Shown: positions 17,662 through 27,481, counted from the first letter of the stretch. The stretch is DNA of 64,000 nucleotides from Tranquillimonas rosea (GCF_900111315.1 NZ_FOGU01000005.1:124001-188000); one strand, 5' to 3'. Notes: a model not told the origin generated them from the sequence alone. Numbers and translations are program-made.

Positions 17662-17752
17662 GCTTGCATCGAAGCTCCAGCGGCGCTACAGGCCCCTGTC
17701 CCGCAGCACCGGGACCAAGTCTCCGACCACCTTGTGAAAACGGAAAACATCG

Positions 17753-18373
17753 ATGTCCCGTCTCATTCCCGGCGTTCTCGCCATGGCCGCGATCGTCGTG
17801 GCCTCCAACATCCTCGTGCAGGTGCTCCTGGGCCAGTGGCTCACCTGGGGCGCGCTCACCTATCCCTTCGCCTTCCTCGTCACCGACCTGATGAACCGCC
17901 TCTACGGCCCCGCCACGGCGCGCAAGGTCGTGCTCGCCGGGTTCGTGACCGGCATCCTCTGCTCGCTGATCGGCACCCAGATCCAGGGTGAGTTCGGCCC
18001 CCTCGTCACCTGGCGCGTCGCGCTCGGCTCGGGGCTGGCCTTCCTCGCCGCACAGCTCACCGACATCGTGGTGTTCGACCGGCTGCGCGGCGGGCGCTGG
18101 TGGCGGGCGCCGCTGGCGTCCAGCGTCGTGGGCTCGGCGCTCGACACCGCGCTGTTCTTCTCGATCGCCTTCGCCGCCTCGCTCAGCTTCATCGAGCCGG
18201 GCAACGACGTGTCCTGGGCGAACGAGGCGCTGCCGCTGCTGGGCCTCGGGCCGACCGTCCCGCTGTGGGTGTCGCTGGCCGTCGCCGATTGGGGTGTCAA
18301 GCTTGCCCTCGTCGTGATCGCGCTGGTGCCATTCCGCCTTATCGTTGGGCATTTGAGACCAAGGCTAGCGTAA
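17753..18373 (+). CDS. yhhQ: Queuosine precursor transporter (YhhQ/VUT family)
   Basis: 206-residue inner-membrane protein with about six helices. The motif FAFLVTDLMNRLYGPATARKVV is diagnostic of the VUT/YhhQ family, and TQIQGEFG, AQLTDIVVFDRLRGG and GSALDTALFFSIAF follow in the right order. YhhQ imports preQ0/preQ1 for queuosine tRNA modification. No queuosine synthesis genes are in the window. The 91-bp leader has two small hairpins, AGCTT/AAGCT at 17661-17676 and GTCCCG/CGGGAC at 17698-17715. Confidence 0.92.
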   Translation: MSRLIPGVLAMAAIVVASNILVQVLLGQWLTWGALTYPFAFLVTDLMNRLYGPATARKVVLAGFVTGILCSLIGTQIQGEFGPLVTWRVALGSGLAFLAAQLTDIVVFDRLRGGRWWRAPLASSVVGSALDTALFFSIAFAASLSFIEPGNDVSWANEALPLLGLGPTVPLWVSLAVADWGVKLALVVIALVPFRLIVGHLRPRLA

Positions 18374-18443
18374 TTTCTTTTGACAAACACAAAATCCGTG
18401 CCAACCTCCAAGTATCGGAAACGCGTAGAAAGGAGGTGGTCCA

Positions 18444-18500
18444 GTGTCGAGAATGATGTTGGAGAAAGAGGTTGGAACAGTCGGAGGACAGGTCGCCTGA
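18444..18500 (+). CDS. Putative 18-residue peptide with an extreme Shine-Dalgarno sequence
   Basis: GTG at 18444 opens MSRMMLEKEVGTVGGQVA and stops at 18498-18500. The upstream AGAAAGGAGGTGGTCCA differs from the exact reverse complement of the usual alphaproteobacterial 16S 3' end by one transition that still allows G-U pairing, an unusually long complementarity of 17 bases. The peptide has no membrane segment or cysteine. Its brevity means coding cannot be proved from one sequence; it could equally be a ribosome-binding decoy or leader. Confidence 0.4.
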   Translation: MSRMMLEKEVGTVGGQVA

Positions 18501-18584
18501 GGGCAGCCCCGCGGGTTTGACCCGCTCCGATTGGGCCCCCGGACGCATCGTCCGGCCCTAACTGGCCCATCTCCTAACCATTCG

Positions 18585-18613
18585 AAGGGCCGCCGAGATC
18601 CGGCGGCCCTTTT
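18585..18613. terminator. Strong intrinsic terminator
   Basis: Perfect 11-bp stem AAGGGCCGCCG / CGGCGGCCCTT with a five-base loop AGATC followed by further T residues on the plus strand. It closes the small transcript and lies 10 bp from the stop of the converging phoD-like gene, where the A-rich mirror side may serve in reverse. Confidence 0.8.
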
Positions 18614-18623
18614 CGTGCGCGGC

Positions 18624-20054
18624 TCACAGATGCAGCGCCGGCGTGGGCCCCGCGCCCTCGACCTCCCACGCGGCCGACCAGCCGCCGCCCGACCGCGTCA
18701 GCGTGAGGTAATTCCGCTTTGCCGTGTACTTCGCCCACCGCCCCGGCAGCGACCGGATGCGGATCGGGTGCTTGGCCAGCGGCGCCTCGCCCAGATTGGC
18801 CAGCGCCCCAAGCGTCAGCGCCCAGGCCTTCGGCGGCGCCGGATGCGTCACCCCCGACGACACCAGCTGGTGCAGCGGCCCGTGGTCGGTATCCATCGTC
18901 GCCCGCGTCGCCAGGTGGATCTCGCCCGACAGGACGGTGACCGGCGCGCGGCCGTGCACCTCCAGCAGCGCGCGCAGGAACTCCTGCCATTCGGCCCGGT
19001 GCGCGCGGCTCTGCCACTGGTCACGCAGGTCGTCCTCGTATTTCTCCATCCGGCGGGTCAGCAGCATCAGGCTCTCGATCAGCGACAGGCGCGGCCCCAG
19101 CGCCGGAACCGACGACATCAGCATCACCCGCCCCTCGCGCGCCTCCGACAGCGCGTCGGTCAGCACCGTCCAGCCCGCGGGGCCCATCACCCGGTCGGGC
19201 CGCCGCTCGGATCGCAGGTCGGGGCCGATCAGGGTCAGGCCGGGCAGCGTCACCCGCCAGCCCAGGCTCCGGCCCGTCGCATCGGGACAGATCGGCGGCA
19301 CCTCGTCCGCGGCGCAGGCGAACTGAAACACCAGGAACGCCTCGCGCGCGGCGTCGAACAGCGTGCGCCCGGCGTCGCAATCCAGAAGCCGCTCGGGCAA
19401 CGAGCCCCAGCCATCGCAGATGTCGTGGTCGTCCCACATCGCCAGAGACGGGATCCTGGCCGACACATGGGCGATGTCGGCCTGCGCGAACTGCTGCGCG
19501 TAGCGGCGGAAAAAGGCCTCGGCCAGGGTCTCGCGCAGGGCCTGCCGCCGGTGCGCGTCCAAGAGCCGCGGCGTCATGTCGGGCCAGTCCTCGGTGATCG
19601 GGTCCGCCTTGGTGACCTCGTCGGCATAGACCTGGTCGCCACCCTGCAACAGCAGAGAGAACGGCGCCGCGGCATGATCCTCGCCCAGACGGCGCCACAT
19701 CGCGTTGCGCTCGTCCTCGGGGCGCTCGAGGTCGCCCTCCTCCTGCCCGTTGCACGAGGCATAGGCGATCCGCATGTCACCCTCGATCACGGCATGCACC
19801 GGATAGCGCGTGCCCTCGAAATCGTACCAGGCGTCCGCACCGGCGGGCACGACGATGTCGTGCCGCCACGCCACCGCCCCGGCCCGCGCGCAGATCCGCG
19901 TGGGCTCGGCCGTGCCGAGGGGCGTCGTCACCGCGCCGGGCATCACGTCGTCGTGCCGGATCGTCAGGACGGCCAGCGTCACGCGGGCGCCCTCGGCCCC
20001 GCGAAAGTAGAGGATCGGTCCGGCCTCGGCCGCAGGCCGTGTCATGTCATCCAC
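18624..20054 (-). CDS. PhoD-like alkaline phosphatase / metallophosphatase
   Basis: 476 residues. Metal-binding motifs of the PhoD family are visible in order: YASCNGQ, LLQGGDQVYADEV, MWDDHDICDGWGS, and LSGEIHLATRA near the C-terminus. There is no signal peptide or Tat motif, unlike secreted PhoD, so it is probably a cytoplasmic member acting on phosphodiesters or an unknown substrate. I chose the GTG at 20054 because AGGGGA lies 5 bases before it; an ATG at 20045 is the alternative. It converges with the small structured transcript. Confidence 0.85.
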   Translation of the reverse strand: MDDMTRPAAEAGPILYFRGAEGARVTLAVLTIRHDDVMPGAVTTPLGTAEPTRICARAGAVAWRHDIVVPAGADAWYDFEGTRYPVHAVIEGDMRIAYASCNGQEEGDLERPEDERNAMWRRLGEDHAAAPFSLLLQGGDQVYADEVTKADPITEDWPDMTPRLLDAHRRQALRETLAEAFFRRYAQQFAQADIAHVSARIPSLAMWDDHDICDGWGSLPERLLDCDAGRTLFDAAREAFLVFQFACAADEVPPICPDATGRSLGWRVTLPGLTLIGPDLRSERRPDRVMGPAGWTVLTDALSEAREGRVMLMSSVPALGPRLSLIESLMLLTRRMEKYEDDLRDQWQSRAHRAEWQEFLRALLEVHGRAPVTVLSGEIHLATRATMDTDHGPLHQLVSSGVTHPAPPKAWALTLGALANLGEAPLAKHPIRIRSLPGRWAKYTAKRNYLTLTRSGGGWSAAWEVEGAGPTPALHL

Positions 20055-20188
20055 GTCGATCCCCTTTGGTCTGTGTCCGTCATCGTTACGACCCCACGCA
20101 ACAGACCGGCAAGCGGTTCCGCCGCCGGGGGGTCGTCATCGGCGCAACGTGATGTATCTAGGATGGAAAGACCGACAAGGAGGCAGCC

Positions 20189-20608
20189 TTGCTGCGCGTC
20201 ACCGACCGCATAGAAATCGAGGACTGGGAGATCGTCGAGCAGTTCGTCCATGCCGGCGGACCCGGCGGCCAGAACGTCAACAAGGTCGCCACGGCGGTCG
20301 AGTTGCGGTTCGAGGCCGCGCGCTCGCCCAACCTCCCCGAACCGGTCAAACGCCGCCTGCGCAACGTGGCGGGCCGGAAATGGACGCGCGAGGGCGCCAT
20401 CGTCCTGCAGGTGAGCGAGACGCGCAGCCAGGCCCGCAACCGCGAGATCGCGCGCGAGCGGCTGGCCGAGATGATCCGAAAGGCGACGGAAACGCCCAAG
20501 CGTCGCATTCCCACGCGCCCCAGCCTCGGCGCCAAGCGCCGCCGCATCGAATCGAAGAAGCAGCGCGCCGAGGTCAAGGCGCTGCGCGGCAAGATCCGCG
20601 ACGACTGA
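20189..20608 (+). CDS. arfB: Alternative ribosome-rescue factor / peptidyl-tRNA hydrolase ArfB
   Basis: 139 residues. Release-factor-1-like domain with the catalytic GGQ at 26-28 inside GGPGGQNVNKV, followed by a long basic tail (KRRIPTRPSLGAKRRRIESKKQRAEVKALRGK) that enters the empty mRNA channel of stalled ribosomes. This frees ribosomes on truncated mRNAs without tmRNA. It starts with TTG at 20189 behind AAGGAGG, a strong site with a weak start codon. It ends 4 bp from a converging MFS gene. Confidence 0.94.
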   Translation: MLRVTDRIEIEDWEIVEQFVHAGGPGGQNVNKVATAVELRFEAARSPNLPEPVKRRLRNVAGRKWTREGAIVLQVSETRSQARNREIARERLAEMIRKATETPKRRIPTRPSLGAKRRRIESKKQRAEVKALRGKIRDD

Positions 20609-20611
20609 GAC

Positions 20612-21790
20612 TCAGCGCCCCGACATCCGCCGCGACAGGGCAAGGTGCCCCAGCGCCACCAGCGCGCCGATCCCACCGGTGACGCCCAGCGCCGCCGGCC
20701 CGAAAGCATCCAGCACGCCGCCGCCAATCGCCGAGCCCACCGCCGCGCCGACATAGATCGCCGCCGCGTTCAGCGCGAGCACGACGCTGGCGCTGTCGGG
20801 GGCGAGCGAGATCAGCCGCACCTGCTGCGCCGCGCCGAACGACCAGCCCACCAGCGACCAGAACACCACCAGCGCCACCAGCGCCGCGTTGGCCAGCGGC
20901 AGCAACGCGAACAGCGGCATCGTCAGCGCCTGGATGCCCGTCAGCATCAGCAGCGTCGCCATCGGCCCGATCCGGTCCGCGACCCAGCCGCCGGCAAGGT
21001 TCCCCGCCACCGCGCCGACGCCGTAGACCACCAGGACCGCCGAGATGCCGTTGCGGCCATAGCCCATCTGCGTCTCCAGCAGCGGGCCGAGATACGAGTA
21101 GACCACGAAGATCGCGCCGAGGAAGGTCGTGGTGAACATCACCGCCAGCATCGTCCGGGCCGAACCCAGCACGCGGCCCAGGTCGCGCGGCGACACGGGG
21201 GTAAAGCTCAGCCCCGCGGGCACGATGACCCAGATCGCCACCGCAGCCGGCACCGACAGCGCGGCCACGATCCAGACCGCCGCCCGCCAGCCGAAGGTAT
21301 AGGCGATCCAGCTGCCCGCCGGCACGCCCGCCACTTGCGCCAGCGTGATCCCGAACAGCACCGCCGCCAGCGCCTGTGCCCGCCGCTCGGGCGGCGCCAG
21401 ACGGGCGGCCACGGCCGAGGTGACCGGCGTGAAACATCCCGCCCCGGCGGCGGCCACGATCCGCGACAGGTGCAGCGGCAGCTCCGACGGCGCCAGCGCG
21501 CAGGCCGCGTTGGCCACCGCGAACACCGCCAGCGCGCCGGCCATAACCCGCCGCCGCCCGACCCGGCCCGTGGCCGAGACCAGAAGCGGCGAGAAGATCG
21601 CGTAAGACACCGCGTAAGACGTGATGAGCCACCCCGCCCGGCCGGACGACAGGCTCAGATCGTCGGCCAGCGGGCCGAGCACGCCGATGATCACGAAGGC
21701 GCCCATGCCGATGACGAAGTTGCCCGCCGACAGGACGACGAGAACGGGGGCGAGCGACGCCCCGGCGGCGGGTTGGGTCGTGGCGGTCAC
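20612..21790 (-). CDS. MFS transporter, DHA1 (drug/arabinose efflux) type
   Basis: 392 residues, twelve predicted helices. Contains the MFS loop 2-3 motif ATGRVGRRRVMAGA and motif C-like region AGVPAGSWIAYTFGWRAAVW. GTG start at 21790, eight bases after GGAG. The open frame runs far upstream to 22420, but that part is antisense to the dehydrogenase gene. Likely a proton-driven exporter of drugs or metabolites; substrate not visible. It is divergent from the lactate dehydrogenase gene with a 114-bp promoter gap. Confidence 0.88.
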   Translation of the reverse strand: MTATTQPAAGASLAPVLVVLSAGNFVIGMGAFVIIGVLGPLADDLSLSSGRAGWLITSYAVSYAIFSPLLVSATGRVGRRRVMAGALAVFAVANAACALAPSELPLHLSRIVAAAGAGCFTPVTSAVAARLAPPERRAQALAAVLFGITLAQVAGVPAGSWIAYTFGWRAAVWIVAALSVPAAVAIWVIVPAGLSFTPVSPRDLGRVLGSARTMLAVMFTTTFLGAIFVVYSYLGPLLETQMGYGRNGISAVLVVYGVGAVAGNLAGGWVADRIGPMATLLMLTGIQALTMPLFALLPLANAALVALVVFWSLVGWSFGAAQQVRLISLAPDSASVVLALNAAAIYVGAAVGSAIGGGVLDAFGPAALGVTGGIGALVALGHLALSRRMSGR

Positions 21791-21866
21791 GGGAGCTCCG
21801 ATGTCGGGACCGGGCGGAGTGTAGTGCGGATCGCCGCGCGGGACAGGGATGATCGTATGACGGTTT

Positions 21867-22837
<971 letters not shown>

Positions 22838-22840
22838 GCG

Positions 22841-23848
22841 TCACGCGGCGCGCGGCAGGATGTCGTTCTCGATCATCGCCTGGAGATCGCCGAAATACCC
22901 CGCCGAGCGCGCCGGCCGGTCCGGATCGGACGTGATCGCCACGGTCATGCCGCGGGCGGGGCAGACGCAGATGATCTGGCCGCCATAGCCCCGCGCCAGC
23001 GCATAATCGTCGCCGCCCACCTGCCCGAGAAACCAGCCGTAGCCATAGCCCAGGCCCGACCAGCGCGACCGCGTGACCTGCCGGAACGACCGCGACACCC
23101 ACTCCGCCGACAAGACGCGCGTGCCCCCGATCTCGCCGTCGCGGCGGTACAACTCGCCGAACTGGGCCATGCCGCGCGGCGACAGGGCCATCTGGTTGCC
23201 GCCGAGATAGAAGCCCTGCGGGTCCTGCGTCCACGGCGGCACCTGGATGTCGAGTGGCGTGCCGATCCAGTCGCGCACCATCTGCAAGAGCGACCGGCCG
23301 CTCGCCCGCGCCAGCGCCGCGCCGAGGACGTGGAAGGACCCAGTGGAATAGAGCATCCGTCCGCCGGGCTCGGCCACGAAGGGCCGCCCCAGGGCATCCG
23401 CCACCCAATTCGCGCTGGCCACCCAGGCGCCGTAGTTCGGCCCGGAGGTCCGCTCGAGCCCGGCGCGCATGGTGACCAGGTCCTCGAGCGTGATGGCGCC
23501 GACACCCTCCGCTGCGCCCGCCGGGATCAGGTCGGGCGCGACGGCGTCTAGGCGCGCGGTGACCGACGGCACCACCTCGCGGTCGATCGCGGCGCCGAGC
23601 ACCGCGGCGACGATGGTCTTGGAGACGGACTTCACGTTGACCGGCGTATCCAGCCCCGGTCCGCGCAGGGCGACGGCCAGCCGCTCTTCCCCGTCCTGCA
23701 TAACGAGGATCGACCGCAACTGGTCGAGACCGGCCGCCCGCGCGCGCACCCGATCCCACGGATCGGTCTGTGCCCGCAGCAGCGCCGGGGCGGCACAGCT
23801 GGCGGCCGTCAGTGTCAGGGCGTGACGGCGGGACAGGCGGATCGGCAT
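22841..23848 (-). CDS. Beta-lactamase-like serine hydrolase, Tat-exported
   Basis: 335 residues from the ATG at 23848 (GAGGA before it). The N-terminus has a twin-arginine signal: RLSRRHALTLTAASC followed by a hydrophobic run. The body shows the class C beta-lactamase/DD-peptidase elements SVSK (nucleophile Ser and Lys), YSTGSFHVLG in place of the Tyr-x-Asn motif, and ARGYGGQIICVCP near the KTG position. It is probably a periplasmic esterase or peptidase rather than a resistance enzyme. The upstream frame to 24232 crosses an intergenic repeat and is not coding. Confidence 0.85.
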   Translation of the reverse strand: MPIRLSRRHALTLTAASCAAPALLRAQTDPWDRVRARAAGLDQLRSILVMQDGEERLAVALRGPGLDTPVNVKSVSKTIVAAVLGAAIDREVVPSVTARLDAVAPDLIPAGAAEGVGAITLEDLVTMRAGLERTSGPNYGAWVASANWVADALGRPFVAEPGGRMLYSTGSFHVLGAALARASGRSLLQMVRDWIGTPLDIQVPPWTQDPQGFYLGGNQMALSPRGMAQFGELYRRDGEIGGTRVLSAEWVSRSFRQVTRSRWSGLGYGYGWFLGQVGGDDYALARGYGGQIICVCPARGMTVAITSDPDRPARSAGYFGDLQAMIENDILPRAA

Positions 23849-23961
23849 CGGCAGGTTCCTCTTCGGCTCACCCGCGATATGGACGGGCCGGGCCCTCGGT
23901 CCAATCAGCGAAACGTGAGGCGGCCGATCCGGTGGTGCGCCTGCGGCGCATGCGATGTCCT

Positions 23962-24020
23962 GTCCCGCCTCCGGCGGGACGCGCGTGGGGGCGCCGCCCC
24001 CACACCCCCGGGATATTTCC
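23962..24020. repeat. Rhodobacteraceae-type intergenic palindromic repeat
   Basis: Two perfect adjacent hairpins, GTCCCGCC/GGCGGGAC at 23962-23980 and GTGGGGGC/GCCCCCAC at 23985-24003, followed by CCCCCGGGATATTTCC. Elements ending in this CCCCCGGGATATTT core are scattered through Roseobacter-group genomes between genes; the statement about other genomes is from memory. Only one copy is visible here. It lies in the 214-bp gap between pncB and the serine hydrolase gene and may also stop transcription. Confidence 0.6.
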
Positions 24021-24062
24021 GGGCAGAAGACGCGAAGGTTTCCCGTGAAACAATTCCGCGGG

Positions 24063-25355
24063 TCAGACCTCGACCTGCATCGGCATCTGCTGGCCGAGGC
24101 CGAAGACGCGCTTGTAGCGCTCGACCTCAAGCCCCGGTCCCATCGCCTTGTTCGGATTGTCCGACAGCTTGACGGTCGGGCGACCCTCGGCCGCGACGGC
24201 CTTGCAGACGAGGCTGAAGGGGGACAGGGCATCGCCGGGCACGAGGCCGCGGAAATCGTTCGTCAGCAGCGTGCCCCAGCCGAAGGAGACCTTCACGCGG
24301 CCGGCGAACTGCGCCTGCAGCGCCTTGATCTTCTCGACGTCGAGACCGTCGGAGAAGATCACCAGCTTGTCGCGGGGATCTTCACCGCGGGCCTTCCACC
24401 ATTCGATCGCCTTCTCGGCCCCGACCGCGGGATCGCCGGAATCGATGCGGATGCCGGTCCAGCCGGCGAGCCAGTCGGGGGCGCCCTCGAGGAAGGCGGT
24501 GGTGCCGAACGTGTCGGGCAGGATGATCCGCAGGTTGCCCTCGTGCTCTTCGTGCCAATCGGCGAGCACCTTGTAGGGGGCGTTGCGCAGCTCGTCGTCG
24601 GTATCGGCCAGGGCGGCGTAGACCATCGGCAGCTCATGGGCGTTGGTGCCGATCGCCTCGACCTCGCGCCGCATGGCGATGAGGCAGTTCGAGGTGCCGG
24701 TGAAATTGTCGCCCAACCCCTCGATCATCGCCTGCACGCACCAGTCCTGCCATAGATAGGAGTGGCGCCTGCGGGTGCCGAAATCGGCGATCTTGAGGCC
24801 CGGCAGGTCGCGCAGCCGCTCGACCTTTTCCCACAGCTTGGTCATCGCGCGGGCATAGAGCACCTGCAGTTCGAACCGGCCCATGCCCTCGAGCACCTTG
24901 CGGGACCGGAGTTCCATCAGCACCGAGAGCGCCGGGATCTCCCACAGCATCACCTCGGGCCACTTGCCCTCAAAGGTGAGCTCGTACTGACCGTGGCGCC
25001 GCTCGAGGTGATAGGGCGGCAGACGCAGGTTTTCGAACCAGTCCATGAAGTCGGGGCGGAACATCTGGCGCTTGCCGTAGAAGGTGTTGCCGCGCATCCA
25101 CGTGGATTCGCCGCGGCTGAGCGAGAGCGAGCGGATATGGTCGAGCTGCTCGCGCAGCTCGCCCTCGTCGATCAGCTCGGCCATCCGGATCGAGGTGGTG
25201 CGGTTGATCAGGCTGAACGTGACATGGGTGTCGGGGCTGTTGCGGAACACCGACTGGCACATCAGGAGCTTGTAGAAGTCGGTATCGATCAGCGACCGCA
25301 CGATCGGATCGATCTTCCACTTGTGGTTCCAGACGCGGCTGGCGATGTCGACCAT
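24063..25355 (-). CDS. pncB: Nicotinate phosphoribosyltransferase
   Basis: Turns nicotinate, PRPP and ATP into nicotinate mononucleotide for NAD salvage. 430 residues. Starts [34 protein letters not shown], typical of the enzyme; contains [24 protein letters not shown] with the phosphorylated-His context region, IRIDSGDP and IIFSDGLD-like [11 protein letters not shown]. Start at 25355 preferred to 25379 because GGAG precedes it. Lies 80 bp downstream of pncA on the same strand, so nicotinamide deamidation and nicotinate use are probably co-expressed. Confidence 0.95.
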   Translation of the reverse strand: MVDIASRVWNHKWKIDPIVRSLIDTDFYKLLMCQSVFRNSPDTHVTFSLINRTTSIRMAELIDEGELREQLDHIRSLSLSRGESTWMRGNTFYGKRQMFRPDFMDWFENLRLPPYHLERRHGQYELTFEGKWPEVMLWEIPALSVLMELRSRKVLEGMGRFELQVLYARAMTKLWEKVERLRDLPGLKIADFGTRRRHSYLWQDWCVQAMIEGLGDNFTGTSNCLIAMRREVEAIGTNAHELPMVYAALADTDDELRNAPYKVLADWHEEHEGNLRIILPDTFGTTAFLEGAPDWLAGWTGIRIDSGDPAVGAEKAIEWWKARGEDPRDKLVIFSDGLDVEKIKALQAQFAGRVKVSFGWGTLLTNDFRGLVPGDALSPFSLVCKAVAAEGRPTVKLSDNPNKAMGPGLEVERYKRVFGLGQQMPMQVEV

Positions 25356-25435
25356 GGGCGGGCTCCGGTTGCTGGCCAACGGTTAAAGCAGCCGCCGGAC
25401 GGGGTGGCAAGTTGCGGACAGGGCGTTCCCGCGTG

Positions 25436-26041
25436 CTAGTCCAGCGCGACGCCGGCCTCGTACAGGCCGCCACGGGCGGCCTCGAGCGAGCCGTCCAGGT
25501 CGATGCCGCGGCACAGGCTTTCGATCACGCTGGTGCGGAAGCCAAGCCGGGCGGCATCGAGGGCGGAGAAGTTGACGCAGAAATCCGTGGCGAGGCCGAC
25601 GCAGACCACCGACTCGACATCGCGGCTGCGGAGATAGCCTTCGAGTCCGGTGGGCGTCTGGTGATCGTTCTCGAAGAAGGCGGAATAGCTGTCGATGTCG
25701 CGCCGGAACCCCTTGCGGATGACGACATCGGCGGGGTCTGTCCGCAGGTCGGGGTGAAAGGCGGCGCCGTGGCTGCCCTGGACGCAATGGTTGGGCCAGA
25801 GCACCTGGGGACCGTAGGGAAACTCCATCACCTCGAGCGGGGCGCGGCCGTCGTGCTGGCTGGCGAAGGAGGCGTGGCCCGCCGGGTGCCAGTCCTGCGT
25901 GAAGACGCGCACTGCGAAGGAATCGAGAAGGTCGTTGATGCCGGGTACGACGGCATCGCCTTCGGGCACGGCGAGCGCGCCTCCGGCGCAGAAGTCGTTC
26001 TGAACGTCGATGACGAGGAGGGCTTCGGTCGCGGGGCGCAT
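25436..26041 (-). CDS. pncA: Nicotinamidase/pyrazinamidase
   Basis: Hydrolyses nicotinamide to nicotinate. 201 residues of the isochorismatase-like fold. Catalytic triad visible: Asp12 in IDVQNDF, Lys110 in VIRKGF, Cys155 in GLATDFCV. Metal ligands Asp50, His52 and His85 lie in [12 protein letters not shown] and WPNHC. Upstream partner of pncB; the 107-bp gap before it is shared with the divergent trhO gene. Confidence 0.96.
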   Translation of the reverse strand: MRPATEALLVIDVQNDFCAGGALAVPEGDAVVPGINDLLDSFAVRVFTQDWHPAGHASFASQHDGRAPLEVMEFPYGPQVLWPNHCVQGSHGAAFHPDLRTDPADVVIRKGFRRDIDSYSAFFENDHQTPTGLEGYLRSRDVESVVCVGLATDFCVNFSALDAARLGFRTSVIESLCRGIDLDGSLEAARGGLYEAGVALD

Positions 26042-26148
26042 GGCGGTCGGCCTTTGTCGTGCGTGGTCGGTCAGACCCTACGTCGGCACCGCGGCGCGTC
26101 AACCGGGGGCTTGCCGGCGCCGCGGGCCAGGGGCTATGGCGTCGGGCC

Positions 26149-27060
26149 ATGGTGACTGTCGCCGCCCTCTATCGTTTCACCCGGTTCGCGGATCCGGATG
26201 CGCTGCGCGGACCGCTGCGCGAGGTCTGCGTGGCCGGCGGCGTGCGCGGCAGCCTGTTGCTGGCGCCCGAGGGCGTGAACGGGACGATCGCCGGGCCGCG
26301 TGCCGGGATCGACGCGGTGTTGCGCCATATCCGCGGTCTTCCGGGCTGTGCCGACCTGGAGTGGAAGGAGAGCCATGCTGACGAGATGCCGTTCGGCCGG
26401 CTCAAGGTGCGGCTGAAACGCGAGATCGTGACGATGGGCCAGCCGGACGTCGACCCGGTCCGCGACACCGGCACCTATGTCGCGCCCGAGGACTGGAACG
26501 CGCTAATCTCGGAACCGGACGTGACGGTCATCGACACGCGCAACGCCTACGAGGTGGCGATCGGCAGCTTCGACGGGGCGGTCGATCCCGGCACCGACGC
26601 GTTCGGGGATTTCCCCGGCTGGTGGGCCGAGAACGCGCACCGGTTCGAGGGGCAGCGCATCGCGATGTTCTGCACCGGCGGCATCCGCTGCGAGAAATCC
26701 ACGAACTGGCTGAAATCGCAGGGCGTCGCCGATGTGTACCACCTGAAGGGCGGCATCCTCGACTACCTTGAGCGCGTGCCCGAGCAGGAGAGCCTGTGGC
26801 GGGGAGAGTGCTTCGTGTTCGACGACAGGGTGTCGGTGGGCCACGGGCTGCGGGTCGGGGCGGCCAGCCTGTGCCATGCGTGTCGGCGGCCGCTGCTGCC
26901 GGAGGACACCCTGCGCCCGGACTTCGAGCCCGGCGTGCAGTGCCGCCACTGCGCTGCCGAGCGCACCGAGGGCGAGCGCGCGCGCTTTCGCGAGCGGCAG
27001 CGGCAGATCGCCCTGGCGAAGGCGCGCGGGGCGCGGCATCTGGGCCCCGAGGCCGGGTGA
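26149..27060 (+). CDS. trhO: tRNA uridine(34) hydroxylase TrhO (rhodanese-like)
   Basis: Oxygen-dependent hydroxylation of U34 in tRNA, the prephenate-independent route to 5-hydroxyuridine. 303 residues: an N-terminal ferredoxin-like domain ([20 protein letters not shown]), a rhodanese domain with [11 protein letters not shown] holding Cys175 and Cys181, and a C-terminal cysteine-rich tail ([15 protein letters not shown]) that could bind zinc. Start at the ATG at 26149, giving the family N-terminus; an in-frame start 90 bp earlier would add an atypical arginine-rich stretch. Confidence 0.93.
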   Translation: MVTVAALYRFTRFADPDALRGPLREVCVAGGVRGSLLLAPEGVNGTIAGPRAGIDAVLRHIRGLPGCADLEWKESHADEMPFGRLKVRLKREIVTMGQPDVDPVRDTGTYVAPEDWNALISEPDVTVIDTRNAYEVAIGSFDGAVDPGTDAFGDFPGWWAENAHRFEGQRIAMFCTGGIRCEKSTNWLKSQGVADVYHLKGGILDYLERVPEQESLWRGECFVFDDRVSVGHGLRVGAASLCHACRRPLLPEDTLRPDFEPGVQCRHCAAERTEGERARFRERQRQIALAKARGARHLGPEAG

Positions 27061-27064
27061 GGGA

Positions 27065-27481
27065 TCACGCCGGCGCGGCGTAGCCCGCGTCGATCATCGC
27101 CTCTGACAGAAGGTCGTAGGCGCGGGCCCAGGCATCGTGGATGCGCGGCGTCAGGTCGGGCCCCAGCGTATCATCGAGCGTGGAGAGGAGTGCGACGCCA
27201 ACGTCGGCGTAGTGGTCCGGCCGCGCGCCCTAGCCGACATCCCGCTGCGCCAGGGCGGCGGCGGTCGGAAGCGCGGTGCCGAGGTCTTGCAGGCTGCGGA
27301 CGATCGCGCCCAGGGCGCTGGCGTGCTTTTCCCGCTGGAGGGCGGGATCGTTGCGGAATAACGGCCGCATCTCGGGCGCGATGCGGAACAGGTGAGCGTA
27401 GAAGCGTTGCGTCAGCCTAGCCTTGTGGGGAAAGACCTGCGCGAAGCTGGTCTGGACGAGACGGACATCCTCGGGCGTCAT
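27065..27481 (-). pseudogene. Globin family gene with premature stop and lost proximal histidine
   Basis: Single-domain bacterial globin of 138 codons read from the ATG at 27481 to the TGA at 27065. The first 83 codons (TPEDVRLVQTSFAQVFP..., RFYAHLFRIAPEMRPLF) are intact, then TAG at 27230-27232 interrupts the F-helix region, exactly where related proteins have Tyr in HxGYG. The remaining frame is open and clearly globin (ARPDHYADVGVALLSTLDDTLG). Three residues before the stop, the heme-binding proximal His is replaced by Asp (QRDVG for the usual RHVG). Two independent lesions argue for a decayed gene rather than a sequencing error. Confidence 0.85.

Larger units (their letters stand above)
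18380..18613 (+). other. Candidate short structured transcript carrying an 18-codon ORF
   Basis: This gap between yhhQ and phoD is locally AT-rich at its start, with TTGACA at 18380-18385 (no convincing -10). It then holds a ribosome site almost identical to the full complement of the 16S 3' tail (18427-18443), an 18-codon ORF, three successive hairpins (18511-18525 GCGGG/CCCGC; 18539-18555 CCGGACG/CGTCCGG; 18585-18611 terminator) and, at 18567-18575, CCATCTCCT, which can pair with AGGAGGTGG of the ribosome site through nine pairs including one G-U. It behaves like a self-contained regulatory mRNA or dual-function RNA. Not matched to a family I can name. Confidence 0.45.

Noticed and set aside
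17662-17752. preQ1 riboswitch before yhhQ
   Set aside because: No match to the class I core (ACACCCU...AAAACUA) or the other classes as I know them; kept only as a low-interest finding.
22842-24232. Long version of the serine hydrolase (463 codons)
   Set aside because: The extra 128 codons cross an intergenic hairpin repeat; the Tat signal and GAGGA site place the start at 23848.
27230-27232. TAG as a recoded amino acid codon in the globin gene
   Set aside because: No pyrrolysine or suppressor genes are seen, and the proximal His is also lost, so decay is simpler.
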